A stretch of 10,535 nt of DNA from Candidatus Cloacimonadota bacterium (GCA_023230795.1 JALNWR010000091.1:1-10535); one strand, 5' to 3'; shown: positions 1 through 7,105, counted from the first letter of the stretch. Made by a program: numbers and translations. The notes: generated from the sequence alone by a model not told the origin.

Positions 1-238
1 CCAGCGGGACGGAATTTTAGATAGACCCAGACAGGTGCACAATACCTTGAGTCCCATCGAGACGGAATTTCAGATAGCATCCCGGAAAGACGAGCATCCC
101 CTACGAGTCTCATCGAGACGGAATTTCAGATAGCATAACAATACCACACAACGGTTCGAGTCCGGGACGGCATTTCAGATAGCAACCTACAGCTACACAA
201 GGTTATAGAGTCCTGTAGGGACGGCATTTCAGATAGCA
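1..238. repeat. Degenerate interspersed array of five hairpin-bearing repeats
   Basis: Five copies of a 19-base core, GACGGAATTTCAGATAGCA, begin at 8, 61, 117, 166 and 220. The first has a T for C change and a diverged end, and copies 4 and 5 read GGCATTT instead of GGAATTT. Full units begin with GAGTC (49-79, 105-135, 158-184, 208-238) and are 31, 31, 27 and 31 bases long. The unit at 1-26 is cut by the window edge, so the array probably continues upstream. Start-to-start distances of the core are 53, 56, 49 and 54 bases; the intervening stretches are 22-25 bases. The GAGTC part pairs with the GAC of the core to make a short hairpin in each unit. The period is not a multiple of three, so the array does not encode a peptide repeat. 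No cas gene is in the window. I do not recognise the repeat family. Confidence 0.85.
107..119. repeat. Best hairpin of the array (repeat unit 3)
   Basis: GTCTC (107-111) and GAGAC (115-119) form a perfect 5-bp stem around ATC. The equivalent places in the other units are 51-63 (GTC/GAC plus one inner pair around a C-A mismatch), 160-168 (GTC/GAC with loop CGG, shortened by four bases) and 210-222 (GTCCT/GGGAC, whose last pair is T-G). The fourth stem position is T-A here and C-G at 210-222, a two-sided change that keeps pairing. This suggests the structure matters as RNA or as folded single-stranded DNA. Confidence 0.6.
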
Positions 239-274
239 AACACCGACCAGTCCATAATCAGACTCTCGTAAATA

Positions 275-298
275 GGGGAATGCCAGTAAAGATATCTC
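275..298. repeat. Terminator-like element resembling the nifJ terminator
   Basis: The stretch GGGGAATGCCAGTAAAGATATC matches the terminator at 9231-9253 closely, with one inserted base and a few substitutions. The loop is almost the same: GCCAGTAAAGA here, GCCAATAAAGA there. The stem is imperfect here (GGGG against TCTC, needing G-T pairs), and no T-run follows on either strand. It may be a decayed copy of a dispersed terminator element or the remnant of an upstream gene's end. Function here is doubtful. Confidence 0.4.
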
Positions 299-325
299 TT
301 GACATAAATTATAGCAATATATAAG
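299..325 (+). promoter_or_regulatory. Candidate sigma-70-type promoter for the three-gene cluster
   Basis: A perfect -35 hexamer TTGACA lies at 299-304. The best -10 candidate is TATAAG at 320-325, five of six matches, with a short 15-base spacer. TAAGCT at 322-327 has the ideal 17-base spacer but only three matches. The surroundings are AT-rich, and this is the only good candidate upstream of the first ORF. Promoter rules in this lineage are not well known to me, so the call is tentative. Confidence 0.42.
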
Positions 326-336
326 CTCGTTTAGTA

Positions 337-364
337 GCTAAGATGCTTGAGCCTATTACTTAGC
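337..364 (+). promoter_or_regulatory. Inverted repeat in the 5' leader
   Basis: GCTAAG (337-342) and CTTAGC (359-364) are perfect complements around a 16-base loop. An overlapping alternative pairs ATGCT (343-347) with AGCAT (362-366). The two cannot form together. Both end just before the ribosome binding site at 369-373, so folding could affect its access. The stems are short and the case rests only on pairing. Confidence 0.3.
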
Positions 365-368
365 ATTA

Positions 369-373
369 AGGAG
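369..373 (+). promoter_or_regulatory. Ribosome binding site for the 46-aa ORF
   Basis: AGGAG at 369-373 (AAGGAG from 368) lies five bases before the ATG at 379. This strong Shine-Dalgarno match is the main reason to consider the short ORF real. Confidence 0.45.
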
Positions 374-378
374 CTAAA

Positions 379-519
379 ATGATTTACTACAGGCCATGTT
401 TTATCTTTGTTTTAGTGATGATCTTTGCAATTGTTACTCGGCAATTTCTGCAGCAGATACTCCTATGTCCATTATTGCCAACTAAATTCAAGAGTTCTTT
501 GAAGGAGGAAATGCCATGA
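379..519 (+). CDS. Possible 46-aa single-pass membrane or leader peptide
   Basis: I do not recognise this short ORF. It begins at ATG 379 behind a good AGGAG and ends at TGA 517-519, overlapping the ATG of the next gene (516-518) in an ATGA arrangement. The product starts MIYYRPCFIFVLVMIFAIV, with a hydrophobic stretch at about residues 7-19, followed by a QQ- and K-containing, more polar tail with two prolines near residues 31 and 34. It could be a small inner-membrane protein or a leader peptide whose translation delivers ribosomes to the next gene, whose own AGGAGG (503-508) lies inside this ORF. Against it: it is short, resembles no family I know, and could be chance reading of an AT-rich leader. 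Confidence 0.4.
   Translation: MIYYRPCFIFVLVMIFAIVTRQFLQQILLCPLLPTKFKSSLKEEMP
503..508 (+). promoter_or_regulatory. Ribosome binding site of the first secreted protein gene
   Basis: AGGAGG at 503-508, seven bases before ATG 516, is a near-perfect Shine-Dalgarno sequence. It fixes the start that gives an immediate signal peptide. Confidence 0.7.
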
Positions 520-3500
520 AACGCGTGTTAATCGTGGTGCTGTTCATTCTGAGTATGCAGCTATGCTTTGCTGTCAGGACTGCTCAGAATGAGAATTTTA
601 CCAAAGATGTATCCGCAGAGGATTATTCAAAGCGGCATCAGCTTTCACAGGGAAAAAGTGAAGCGGGCGATAGGAATCAGAACGCCTTTTCTGATCTTTA
701 CTTTGATCAAGCCGCCACAAATCCCAGAGAGGAAGGAGACCCTGTCACAAACCTCACGGCTACATTAAATGAAGACAATGTGCATCTGAGCTGGCGTTCT
801 CCAGGTGCTCCTCCTTTGCCGTTATTTGAAGAAGGTTTCGAGGGCTATCAGAATTTTAGTCTATCATTCGCTCCCTGGATATTGTTGGACTTAGACCTCG
901 CTCCGACCTATAGCATGCTCGATTTCAACTGGCCAAATTCAGGTTCCCCTATGGCCTATATGATTTTTAATCCCTCTGCCACCGCTCCACCGATTCCCGA
1001 TCTTAATGTTCAAAACGGCGAAAAATTTGCGGCCTGCTTTGTCGCTACCAGCCCTCCCAACGACGACTGGATGATCTCTCCCATGATCGATGTTTCGGCA
1101 GGATGCCATCTGCACTTCTGGGCGAGAAGCTATAAGGTGTTGCTATTTGGTATGGAGCGCTTTAAGGTGGGAGTTTCCACTGGCGGTATTACTCCTGCAG
1201 ACTTTACCATCATCAGTGGCGCAAATTATATTCAGGCGCCCGAAGATTGGACTCTGTACTGTTTTGACCTCTCTGCTTATGCTGGCCAGAGCATCCGTTT
1301 TGGCATTCAGTGCATATCATGCGATGCTAGCATCTTCTGCGTGGATGATATTTCCGTAAGTGAAACTGCCCCCGATAGATATCTTAGCCGGAATCTGCTG
1401 GGGTATAATATCTACCGGGATGGCGAAATGATCGTCAATATCAGCGATGCTGACATCACCAGCTACATAGATACAGATCTGCCTAATGGTGATTATCTTT
1501 ACGCAGTAACAGCATCTTACAGCGGAGGCGAATCCCAGGCTGTGACGGTGAATGTAACCGTGGACCTCCTATTGGAACCGACAATATTTGAAGACGGATT
1601 TGAAGACTACCCTGATTTTGCTGTCGATCTGAGTCCCTGGACTAATATAGACTGCGATCACAGCCCTACTTATATCACTACGAACTTCGTATATCCCGGT
1701 ATGGGCACAGCGTTGCCTTACATGGCCTTCAATCCTTCCGCTACCACACCCCCTGTGGCATACAACAATCCTTATGCGGGGGACAAAATGGCTGCCTGCT
1801 TTGCTTGCTGGAACACACCTAACGATGTTTGGTTGATCACTCCCAGAATAAATCTGGGAGAAAATAGCAGCCTAAAATTCTATGCCAAGAGCCACAATGC
1901 AAGTTATCATCTGGATCGTTTTCGAGTAGGAATAATTAATTCTAATAGCATTTTGCTGCAAGACTTTAACTATCTTACTGGCCCAAACAGCACTGATTTT
2001 GTACAGCCTCCTGCAAACTGGACGGAGTACCGCTATGATCTCTCTGCCTATGATAACCAGAGTGTGTATATAGTTATCCGCTGTGTATCCGATGATTCCT
2101 TTGCCTTTTACGTGGATAATTTCAGTGTACACAGCTCGCATGGAAGCTATGATGAAGACCCACTGGGCGGGCCTGTAATCCTGCCCACCAGCATGAGCGT
2201 GGCAGCTACGGTAACTGTAAACGGCCAACAAGCCAACAGTGGAGACGTGCTGGGGGCCTATGTGAATGTAGCCGGAAGCCCAGAGCTGCGCGGGAAACAG
2301 ATTATAAACACCCAAAATGGAATCCCGGGTTGCAACTTGCAAGTATATACAGCTACGGACGGCGAAACAGTGTATTTTAAGCTCTGGCAAAATAGCACTG
2401 AAGAGATATTCTGTTCTGACAGCACGCTAAACTCTGTGGTAAACGGCAGTGCTGGCTCCTGGCCCGATGATCCAGTCTTGATAGATACTTATACTGCTGC
2501 AGCACAAAGCCTGTTTCTCAGACGGGGATGGAATCTGGTCTCTTTGAATGTAGCTTCGGCAGATTGCTCTGTGCAAAACCTGCTTTATCCTATTCAAGGC
2601 GCAGTGCTTCAGGTGAAAGGCACCCAGGGCGTTTATGTTCCCGGAAATCCTTATTCCAGCCTAAATTATTTTCAGCAAGGAGAGGCTTACCTGATTCAGG
2701 TAAATGAGCATTGTGAGTGGATTGTATCTGGAATTAAGATTCCTTGCAGCACTCCGATAGCTCTGGCAGATGGCTGGAATCTCTGTGCCTATTTACCTCA
2801 AAGCGAGATGCTGGTATCGCAGGCGCTGATAAACACCTCACCCTGGCTGCTTCAAGTGAAGGGCAGAGATGGTGTATATATACCCGGAAATCCTTATTCC
2901 ACGCTTACTGCCATGTCCCCCGGCAAGGGATATTGGTTTGATATCAGTGGCGAGCACCAGCTCGTCTATCCGGAGCCTGCAGGTAACTTACAGGCGGATG
3001 CTCCGGCAAAATCCAGTGCAGAAGAAGTAAAAGTGCTTCCTCTTAGCATGGTGCTTTTGGCCAGATGCGATTGGGCCGATGCCGGCGATATCCTGATAGC
3101 TAAGGTAGATGATGAACTGCGGGGAGCTGAAAAGCTGATCGCCCCGGAAGGATTTCCTGCGGCGCTGATGCAAATCTATATCAATGAGGCTGATGAAGAG
3201 ATCAGCTTGTGGCTGAAAAAGCCGGATGGGACCGAGCTTCCCATCGCTGATAAATTTGACAGCAGAGCCGACCAGGAGCTGGATAAATATCCGGATTTCA
3301 TCTCACTCCAGCCTCTGACAGGCCCTGGTGATGCTCCCCAGCTGCTTACCCGGCTCATCGCTTGCTATCCCAATCCCTTCAATCCCAGCACCACAATATC
3401 TTTCGCTGTGGCCGAGAATAATACTCATGTAAGCATCAAGGTTTACAATCTGCGGGGACAAATCGTATCCAGACTCGTCGAGGCCGAATATCCTCGTGGA

Positions 3501-3623
3501 ACTCATCAGATAGTTTTTAGCGGAACCGACCACAAGGGTTCCAATCTGAGTTCAGGAGTTTATATTGTCGAGCTAAAGGCAGGAAGCTATCGCAAGACTG
3601 CCAAGGTGATGTTAGCCAAATGA
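516..3623 (+). CDS. T9SS-exported protein with two choice-of-anchor J domains
   Basis: A 1035-aa secreted protein of unknown ligand. Residues 1-19 are a signal peptide with likely cleavage after LCFA. A fibronectin-III domain starts near residue 78 (NLTATL...VHLSW), is interrupted by a choice-of-anchor J (cleaved-adhesin-like) domain at about 101-283, and resumes at LGYNIYRDG (about 294-349). A second J domain spans about 355-540. Both J copies share FNPSAT.PP, PNDxWxIxPxI and a DLSAY strand, so they look duplicated. Then come an LRGK domain (about 548-658), two GWNL/QVKG.GVY.PGNPYS repeats (about 666-815), a shorter LRG domain (about 838-931) and a type A T9SS sorting tail (about 943-1035; CYPNPFNPSTTISF, SSGVY). 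The tail predicts export across the outer membrane. No catalytic domain is visible, so a binding or adhesive role is likeliest. An 18-base identical stretch at 2640-2657 and 2883-2900 links the two GWNL repeats. First large gene of the cluster. Confidence 0.9.
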   Translation: MKRVLIVVLFILSMQLCFAVRTAQNENFTKDVSAEDYSKRHQLSQGKSEAGDRNQNAFSDLYFDQAATNPREEGDPVTNLTATLNEDNVHLSWRSPGAPPLPLFEEGFEGYQNFSLSFAPWILLDLDLAPTYSMLDFNWPNSGSPMAYMIFNPSATAPPIPDLNVQNGEKFAACFVATSPPNDDWMISPMIDVSAGCHLHFWARSYKVLLFGMERFKVGVSTGGITPADFTIISGANYIQAPEDWTLYCFDLSAYAGQSIRFGIQCISCDASIFCVDDISVSETAPDRYLSRNLLGYNIYRDGEMIVNISDADITSYIDTDLPNGDYLYAVTASYSGGESQAVTVNVTVDLLLEPTIFEDGFEDYPDFAVDLSPWTNIDCDHSPTYITTNFVYPGMGTALPYMAFNPSATTPPVAYNNPYAGDKMAACFACWNTPNDVWLITPRINLGENSSLKFYAKSHNASYHLDRFRVGIINSNSILLQDFNYLTGPNSTDFVQPPANWTEYRYDLSAYDNQSVYIVIRCVSDDSFAFYVDNFSVHSSHGSYDEDPLGGPVILPTSMSVAATVTVNGQQANSGDVLGAYVNVAGSPELRGKQIINTQNGIPGCNLQVYTATDGETVYFKLWQNSTEEIFCSDSTLNSVVNGSAGSWPDDPVLIDTYTAAAQSLFLRRGWNLVSLNVASADCSVQNLLYPIQGAVLQVKGTQGVYVPGNPYSSLNYFQQGEAYLIQVNEHCEWIVSGIKIPCSTPIALADGWNLCAYLPQSEMLVSQALINTSPWLLQVKGRDGVYIPGNPYSTLTAMSPGKGYWFDISGEHQLVYPEPAGNLQADAPAKSSAEEVKVLPLSMVLLARCDWADAGDILIAKVDDELRGAEKLIAPEGFPAALMQIYINEADEEISLWLKKPDGTELPIADKFDSRADQELDKYPDFISLQPLTGPGDAPQLLTRLIACYPNPFNPSTTISFAVAENNTHVSIKVYNLRGQIVSRLVEAEYPRGTHQIVFSGTDHKGSNLSSGVYIVELKAGSYRKTAKVMLAK

Positions 3624-3727
3624 TTTATGTAATTAGAGTACCGAAGATCGCAGGGGAGTGTGTTTCAAAGCGATATGCTTCCTATGCACAGATATCAAAG
3701 CGAGATTTTGGCCTTTATGGAGGAAAA
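3624..3727. other. Spacer between genes 1 and 2, open in frame with gene 2
   Basis: This 104-base gap has no terminator that I can see, which fits co-transcription. It contains a 9-base direct repeat TCAAAGCGA at 3665-3673 and 3695-3703, 30 bases apart. An in-frame ATG at 3620 overlaps the previous stop and would add 36 residues to gene 2, but it lacks a good ribosome binding site and would bury the signal peptide. Confidence 0.5.
3719..3724 (+). promoter_or_regulatory. Ribosome binding site deciding the gene 2 start
   Basis: GGAGGA at 3719-3724 lies just before ATG 3728. The product from that ATG starts with a classic signal peptide, so this start is preferred over the in-frame ATG at 3620. 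Confidence 0.75.
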
Positions 3728-6700
3728 ATGAAAAAGTTAGTTTTACTTAGCCTCTGCATGCTCATCGGCTTTGCTTTTGCCAAACCGATGCCTGACTATC
3801 AGATCAGGAAGCCGCTGGACAGCCCTGTGCTTCGGCCTCATGTTCAGCAAAGCAGAATAGTCCCTGAATATACCTTTGTCCAAGCTCCTACTTCCGTGAT
3901 GACCAGCTATCATGATTATATGATCGGAAGCTACAACTCATTGCCTCTACGTTTGATTCCGGATGTAGCAGGAGGCGGATACTTCATAACTTTTCAAGGC
4001 AAGCGGACTGCCTACGGCACCCGCCGGGTTTTCTTTGCACACTTGGGCTCAAATGGGAATCTAATAGACATCAACGAAATCACCTCTATATTGCGTCCTG
4101 AAGGTTATCCTACTCTGGACGTAGATCCAGTGTCCGGTAAACCCCTGTACGCCTGGCATGCAAATCATGAAGACTTGGGGGCTCCTTTTTATGATGATGA
4201 ATATGAAGTGGAGTTTTGCTCCTACTCATTTTTACAAGGGATACCCGGCATCTTCAATGAAATCGAGGTGGCTATTGACAATCCCCTGGAAATCATGATA
4301 GACGGGGCAGTGGCTTCTTCAAACAATGAATTCATCTGGCCTACTATCGAAATCGGCATATCTCCTTTGCCAGGCAAACGCAGAGTTTATATTGTCGCTC
4401 GCAACAGTGTTTCTCATAATTGGGGCGGCTGGCCCTGTGAAAACGTCCTCATTGCTTATGCCGATTTTGATGGAAATATGATTGATACAGGAGTCCCGCT
4501 TCAGTGGAGCTATACCAGCATTCCCGAAATGGATCAGTGGAATCATGCTAATGAGTGGCGCCGACCTTTCCACTTTATCACTACCGATGATTTGGGCAAT
4601 ATATATTATGTGGGCTATCATGAAGCACACATAAATCTGGTTGACATTATTGACGAGCCTGATCTGGATATCTTTATGTGCCCAAATTACGGTCAGGGCA
4701 CCTGGAGTCGTGTTACGGACTATAGCCACATTCCTACCTGGAACCCTCCCGCTACTCTGCAAGGTAATGGATTATTTCTTGATTCGGATGGTGTAGCTCT
4801 TCCTGATGATGAGCTGCATTGGGGTATAGTCAATTCCGGTCACTCAAATGCAGTTAGTTCTGGCGATGGCAAGATTATCTTCCCGGCCTTGTTCAGTGTT
4901 TGCACAGATACCGGTGATTTTTATCCTGGTTTTCACACAGTAAAAGCTGTGGTCTATGACATTCTGGAGTCTGAATTTACCATCAGAGAAATCTATCCCC
5001 AGAAGAATCCGGAAGACGACTATAACGAGGTTTTCACTCCCTGGGATAAACAAGCACCCTGGGGCGAGCCGGAATACGCTCAAGGCGTTGATGGAGGATA
5101 CTATCTGGATATAGAAAGTCACTACCCCTTCCCGCATTGGGATAGTACACTGCATACGAATACAATGATGTTTCATTACAACAATCTCAAGCTGACAAAA
5201 GTAAATGACCAGGGGATGATGGCTGCCGTGTGGCAGGATAGCCAAAGGGCCCGGCTCTATAACCTGTATCCGGATTTATATCCTGAATTGGCTTTTTACG
5301 CCAACACGCCCGAAATCTACATTTCTGTATCTTCAGACCGGGGGCAGAACTGGAGCGAACCCATAGTGCTGAACAAGGTGGAAACCCCCGAACTTAGTAA
5401 TCTCAAACCCATGTGGGTCTATCCTGCAGACTTGGTGAAGTATATGGGCATGCAAGATGACTGCAAGGTAGGCCGTCTCGGACTGATGTTTTATGACGAT
5501 TATACTTGGGGCGCAAATTCCATTAACCCACCTGCCCATCACGAAATTAATGGTGGCAAGGTGATGTTTATCGAACTGCAAATCGTATTTCCTCAGCATC
5601 AGAATCCGCTTACCGATCCCTTTGGTTATCCCACGATGCTCAGCAGCAGCATGACCCTGATGGCAAGGGTTTTGATAGACGATCAGCCTGCTTCTGAGCA
5701 AGACGTCCTGGCGGCGTTTGTCGATGTGAATGGACAGCCTCAGCTGCGTGGGAAACAGAGCTTGCAGATCAATTCCGGCATCAGCGGCTGCTTGATGCAG
5801 ATCTATACCGAAACGAATGATGAAGATATCTACTTTTTGCTCTGGGATGCAAGTAGCAATCAGGTGCTTTCCGTAAACGAGGGTCTTAGCAGCATTGTGA
5901 ATGGAACCGTAGGCAGCTGGCCGGATAACCTGTTCTGGCTGCATGCCGTCAGCAATCCTGAACTCATTATCAGCCTGCGACTGGGCTGGAATATGTTCTC
6001 TTTGAACTTGCACCCCTTTGATACTTCTATTGAGGGTGTTTTTGCAGATATCATAGACAATGTGCAGCTCGTGAAATCGCCGGATGGGGTTTACCAACCC
6101 GGTAATCCCTATAACAGCATAACTAACCTCCTGGATGGCAAGGGCTATTGCGCAAATATGTCTGCTCCTGTCAGCCTGATTGCCGAGGGATACTCCATAG
6201 CTGAAAGTACTCCCTTGCCACTGCAAGAGGGCTGGAATCTGGCTGGTTACCTTCCGCAAGGCGCTTTGGAGGTATCGACAGCCGTAGCTTCCATCGCCAG
6301 CCATCTGGTTCAGATAAAAGGCATGGAGGGCGTGTATGAACCCGGCAATCCCTTTAACAACCTCAGCGCACTCTCTCCCGGCAGGTCATATTGGATGAAG
6401 CTGGATAGCGCAGCAAACTTGATCTATCCTGCAGAAAACAGATCTGCAGGTAAGACTGCCAAAGCCCAGCCTATACCCGAAAAACTAATCATAAAGTCTA
6501 ATAGCCAAAGCATCTTGCTTGGCTTTGAGCCAGGCGTTCAAGCCGATGATACGATAATGGCCTTCGTGGATGGCGAATTGCGGGGCATCACCAAGGTGAA
6601 GGAAGCAGACAATCAAATGGCTGCCCTTTTGCAGATATTCTGCGAAAGCGCTGGTGAACAGGTAGAATTCAAGCTAAAAAGTTCTTCTACCGGAAACATT

Positions 6701-7087
6701 AGTCTGATGAAACCTGGCATCCAAACTGCCCCCGGCACCATCCTGGGAGACTATGCCCAAGGCGAGTATTTCATTTTGCAAGAAAGCCAGCCCGAGCTGC
6801 CTGAATCGACAACCAGCCTGAAAGCGGCCTATCCCAATCCTTTTACAAGGACCACCAGCATTGCTCTCACCCTGGGTAAAGATGAGCAAAACATTACAGT
6901 GGAAATCTATAATATTCGCGGCCAGAAGGTGAAAACCCTGATACAGGAAAGGCTAAGTGCTCCCCAGATGAATCTGATCTGGGATGGGCAGGATGATAGC
7001 GGCCGTCAGATGCCCTCTGGCATATATTTCTGCCGGCTGAGCCACGCTAAAGGCGATCAAACCGTTAAACTCATGCTTTTAAAGTGA
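3728..7087 (+). CDS. T9SS-exported protein, probable beta-propeller plus LRGK/GWNL cassette
   Basis: A 1119-aa secreted protein. Residues 1-18 (MKKLVLLSLCMLIGFAFA) are a signal peptide. Residues of about 20-620 look like a beta-propeller of the sialidase/BNR style: they are rich in short Trp/Tyr/Gly strands, with phrases such as YPTLDVDPVSGKPLYAWHAN and one clear Asp-box, SSDRGQNW, near residue 536. I see no set of sialidase catalytic residues, so enzyme activity is not claimed. The C-terminal half repeats the cassette of the preceding gene: LRGK domain (about 628-740), two GWNL/GVY.PGNP repeats (about 745-900), a short LRG domain (about 918-1020) and a T9SS sorting tail (about 1030-1119; YPNPF, VEIYNIRGQ, PSGIY). 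It ends in two in-frame stops (TGA TAA). The gene lies 104 bases after gene 1 and 18 bases before gene 3, consistent with an operon. Similar long 'exo-alpha-sialidase-like' proteins in FCB bacteria are often only binding or display proteins. Confidence 0.87.
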   Translation: MKKLVLLSLCMLIGFAFAKPMPDYQIRKPLDSPVLRPHVQQSRIVPEYTFVQAPTSVMTSYHDYMIGSYNSLPLRLIPDVAGGGYFITFQGKRTAYGTRRVFFAHLGSNGNLIDINEITSILRPEGYPTLDVDPVSGKPLYAWHANHEDLGAPFYDDEYEVEFCSYSFLQGIPGIFNEIEVAIDNPLEIMIDGAVASSNNEFIWPTIEIGISPLPGKRRVYIVARNSVSHNWGGWPCENVLIAYADFDGNMIDTGVPLQWSYTSIPEMDQWNHANEWRRPFHFITTDDLGNIYYVGYHEAHINLVDIIDEPDLDIFMCPNYGQGTWSRVTDYSHIPTWNPPATLQGNGLFLDSDGVALPDDELHWGIVNSGHSNAVSSGDGKIIFPALFSVCTDTGDFYPGFHTVKAVVYDILESEFTIREIYPQKNPEDDYNEVFTPWDKQAPWGEPEYAQGVDGGYYLDIESHYPFPHWDSTLHTNTMMFHYNNLKLTKVNDQGMMAAVWQDSQRARLYNLYPDLYPELAFYANTPEIYISVSSDRGQNWSEPIVLNKVETPELSNLKPMWVYPADLVKYMGMQDDCKVGRLGLMFYDDYTWGANSINPPAHHEINGGKVMFIELQIVFPQHQNPLTDPFGYPTMLSSSMTLMARVLIDDQPASEQDVLAAFVDVNGQPQLRGKQSLQINSGISGCLMQIYTETNDEDIYFLLWDASSNQVLSVNEGLSSIVNGTVGSWPDNLFWLHAVSNPELIISLRLGWNMFSLNLHPFDTSIEGVFADIIDNVQLVKSPDGVYQPGNPYNSITNLLDGKGYCANMSAPVSLIAEGYSIAESTPLPLQEGWNLAGYLPQGALEVSTAVASIASHLVQIKGMEGVYEPGNPFNNLSALSPGRSYWMKLDSAANLIYPAENRSAGKTAKAQPIPEKLIIKSNSQSILLGFEPGVQADDTIMAFVDGELRGITKVKEADNQMAALLQIFCESAGEQVEFKLKSSSTGNISLMKPGIQTAPGTILGDYAQGEYFILQESQPELPESTTSLKAAYPNPFTRTTSIALTLGKDEQNITVEIYNIRGQKVKTLIQERLSAPQMNLIWDGQDDSGRQMPSGIYFCRLSHAKGDQTVKLMLLK

Positions 7088-7091
7088 TAAA

Positions 7092-7098
7092 GGAAGGA
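7092..7098 (+). promoter_or_regulatory. Ribosome binding site of gene 3
   Basis: GGAAGGA at 7092-7098 lies seven bases before ATG 7106, inside the 18-base gap after gene 2. This tight spacing supports co-transcription. Confidence 0.6.
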
Positions 7099-7105
7099 TG
7101 ATCTA

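Larger units (their letters stand above)
239..378. other. Non-coding leader region between repeat array and first ORF
   Basis: No credible gene is visible here on either strand. The stretch holds a terminator-like stem remnant at 275-298, a candidate promoter at 299-325 and an inverted repeat at 337-364. It is richer in A and T than the flanking array and genes, as expected for a promoter and 5' leader. Confidence 0.6.

Noticed and set aside
1..238. CRISPR array
   Set aside because: The repeats differ in length and sequence, the distances vary (49-56 bases), the spacers partly resemble each other, and no cas gene is present.
1..515. tRNA or other known structured RNA gene in the left region
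   Set aside because: No cloverleaf, TTCGA arm context or known RNA motif could be made out.
1872..2390. Minus-strand frame of 172 codons opposite gene 1
   Set aside because: Antisense to clear domain-coding sequence, with no recognisable protein features.
3620..3727. Using ATG 3620 as the start of gene 2
   Set aside because: There is no good ribosome binding site, and the signal peptide would be internal; ATG 3728 has GGAGGA and an immediate signal peptide.
3728..3790. Lipoprotein signal (LSLC) in gene 2
   Set aside because: The Cys lies in the middle of the hydrophobic segment without a Gly/Ala/Ser before it; a standard signal peptide ending FAFA fits better.
5333..6304. Long minus-strand reading frame of 323 codons
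   Set aside because: It lies opposite the well-supported gene 2, has no family resemblance and no ribosome binding site I trust; it is a shadow of the sense codon pattern.
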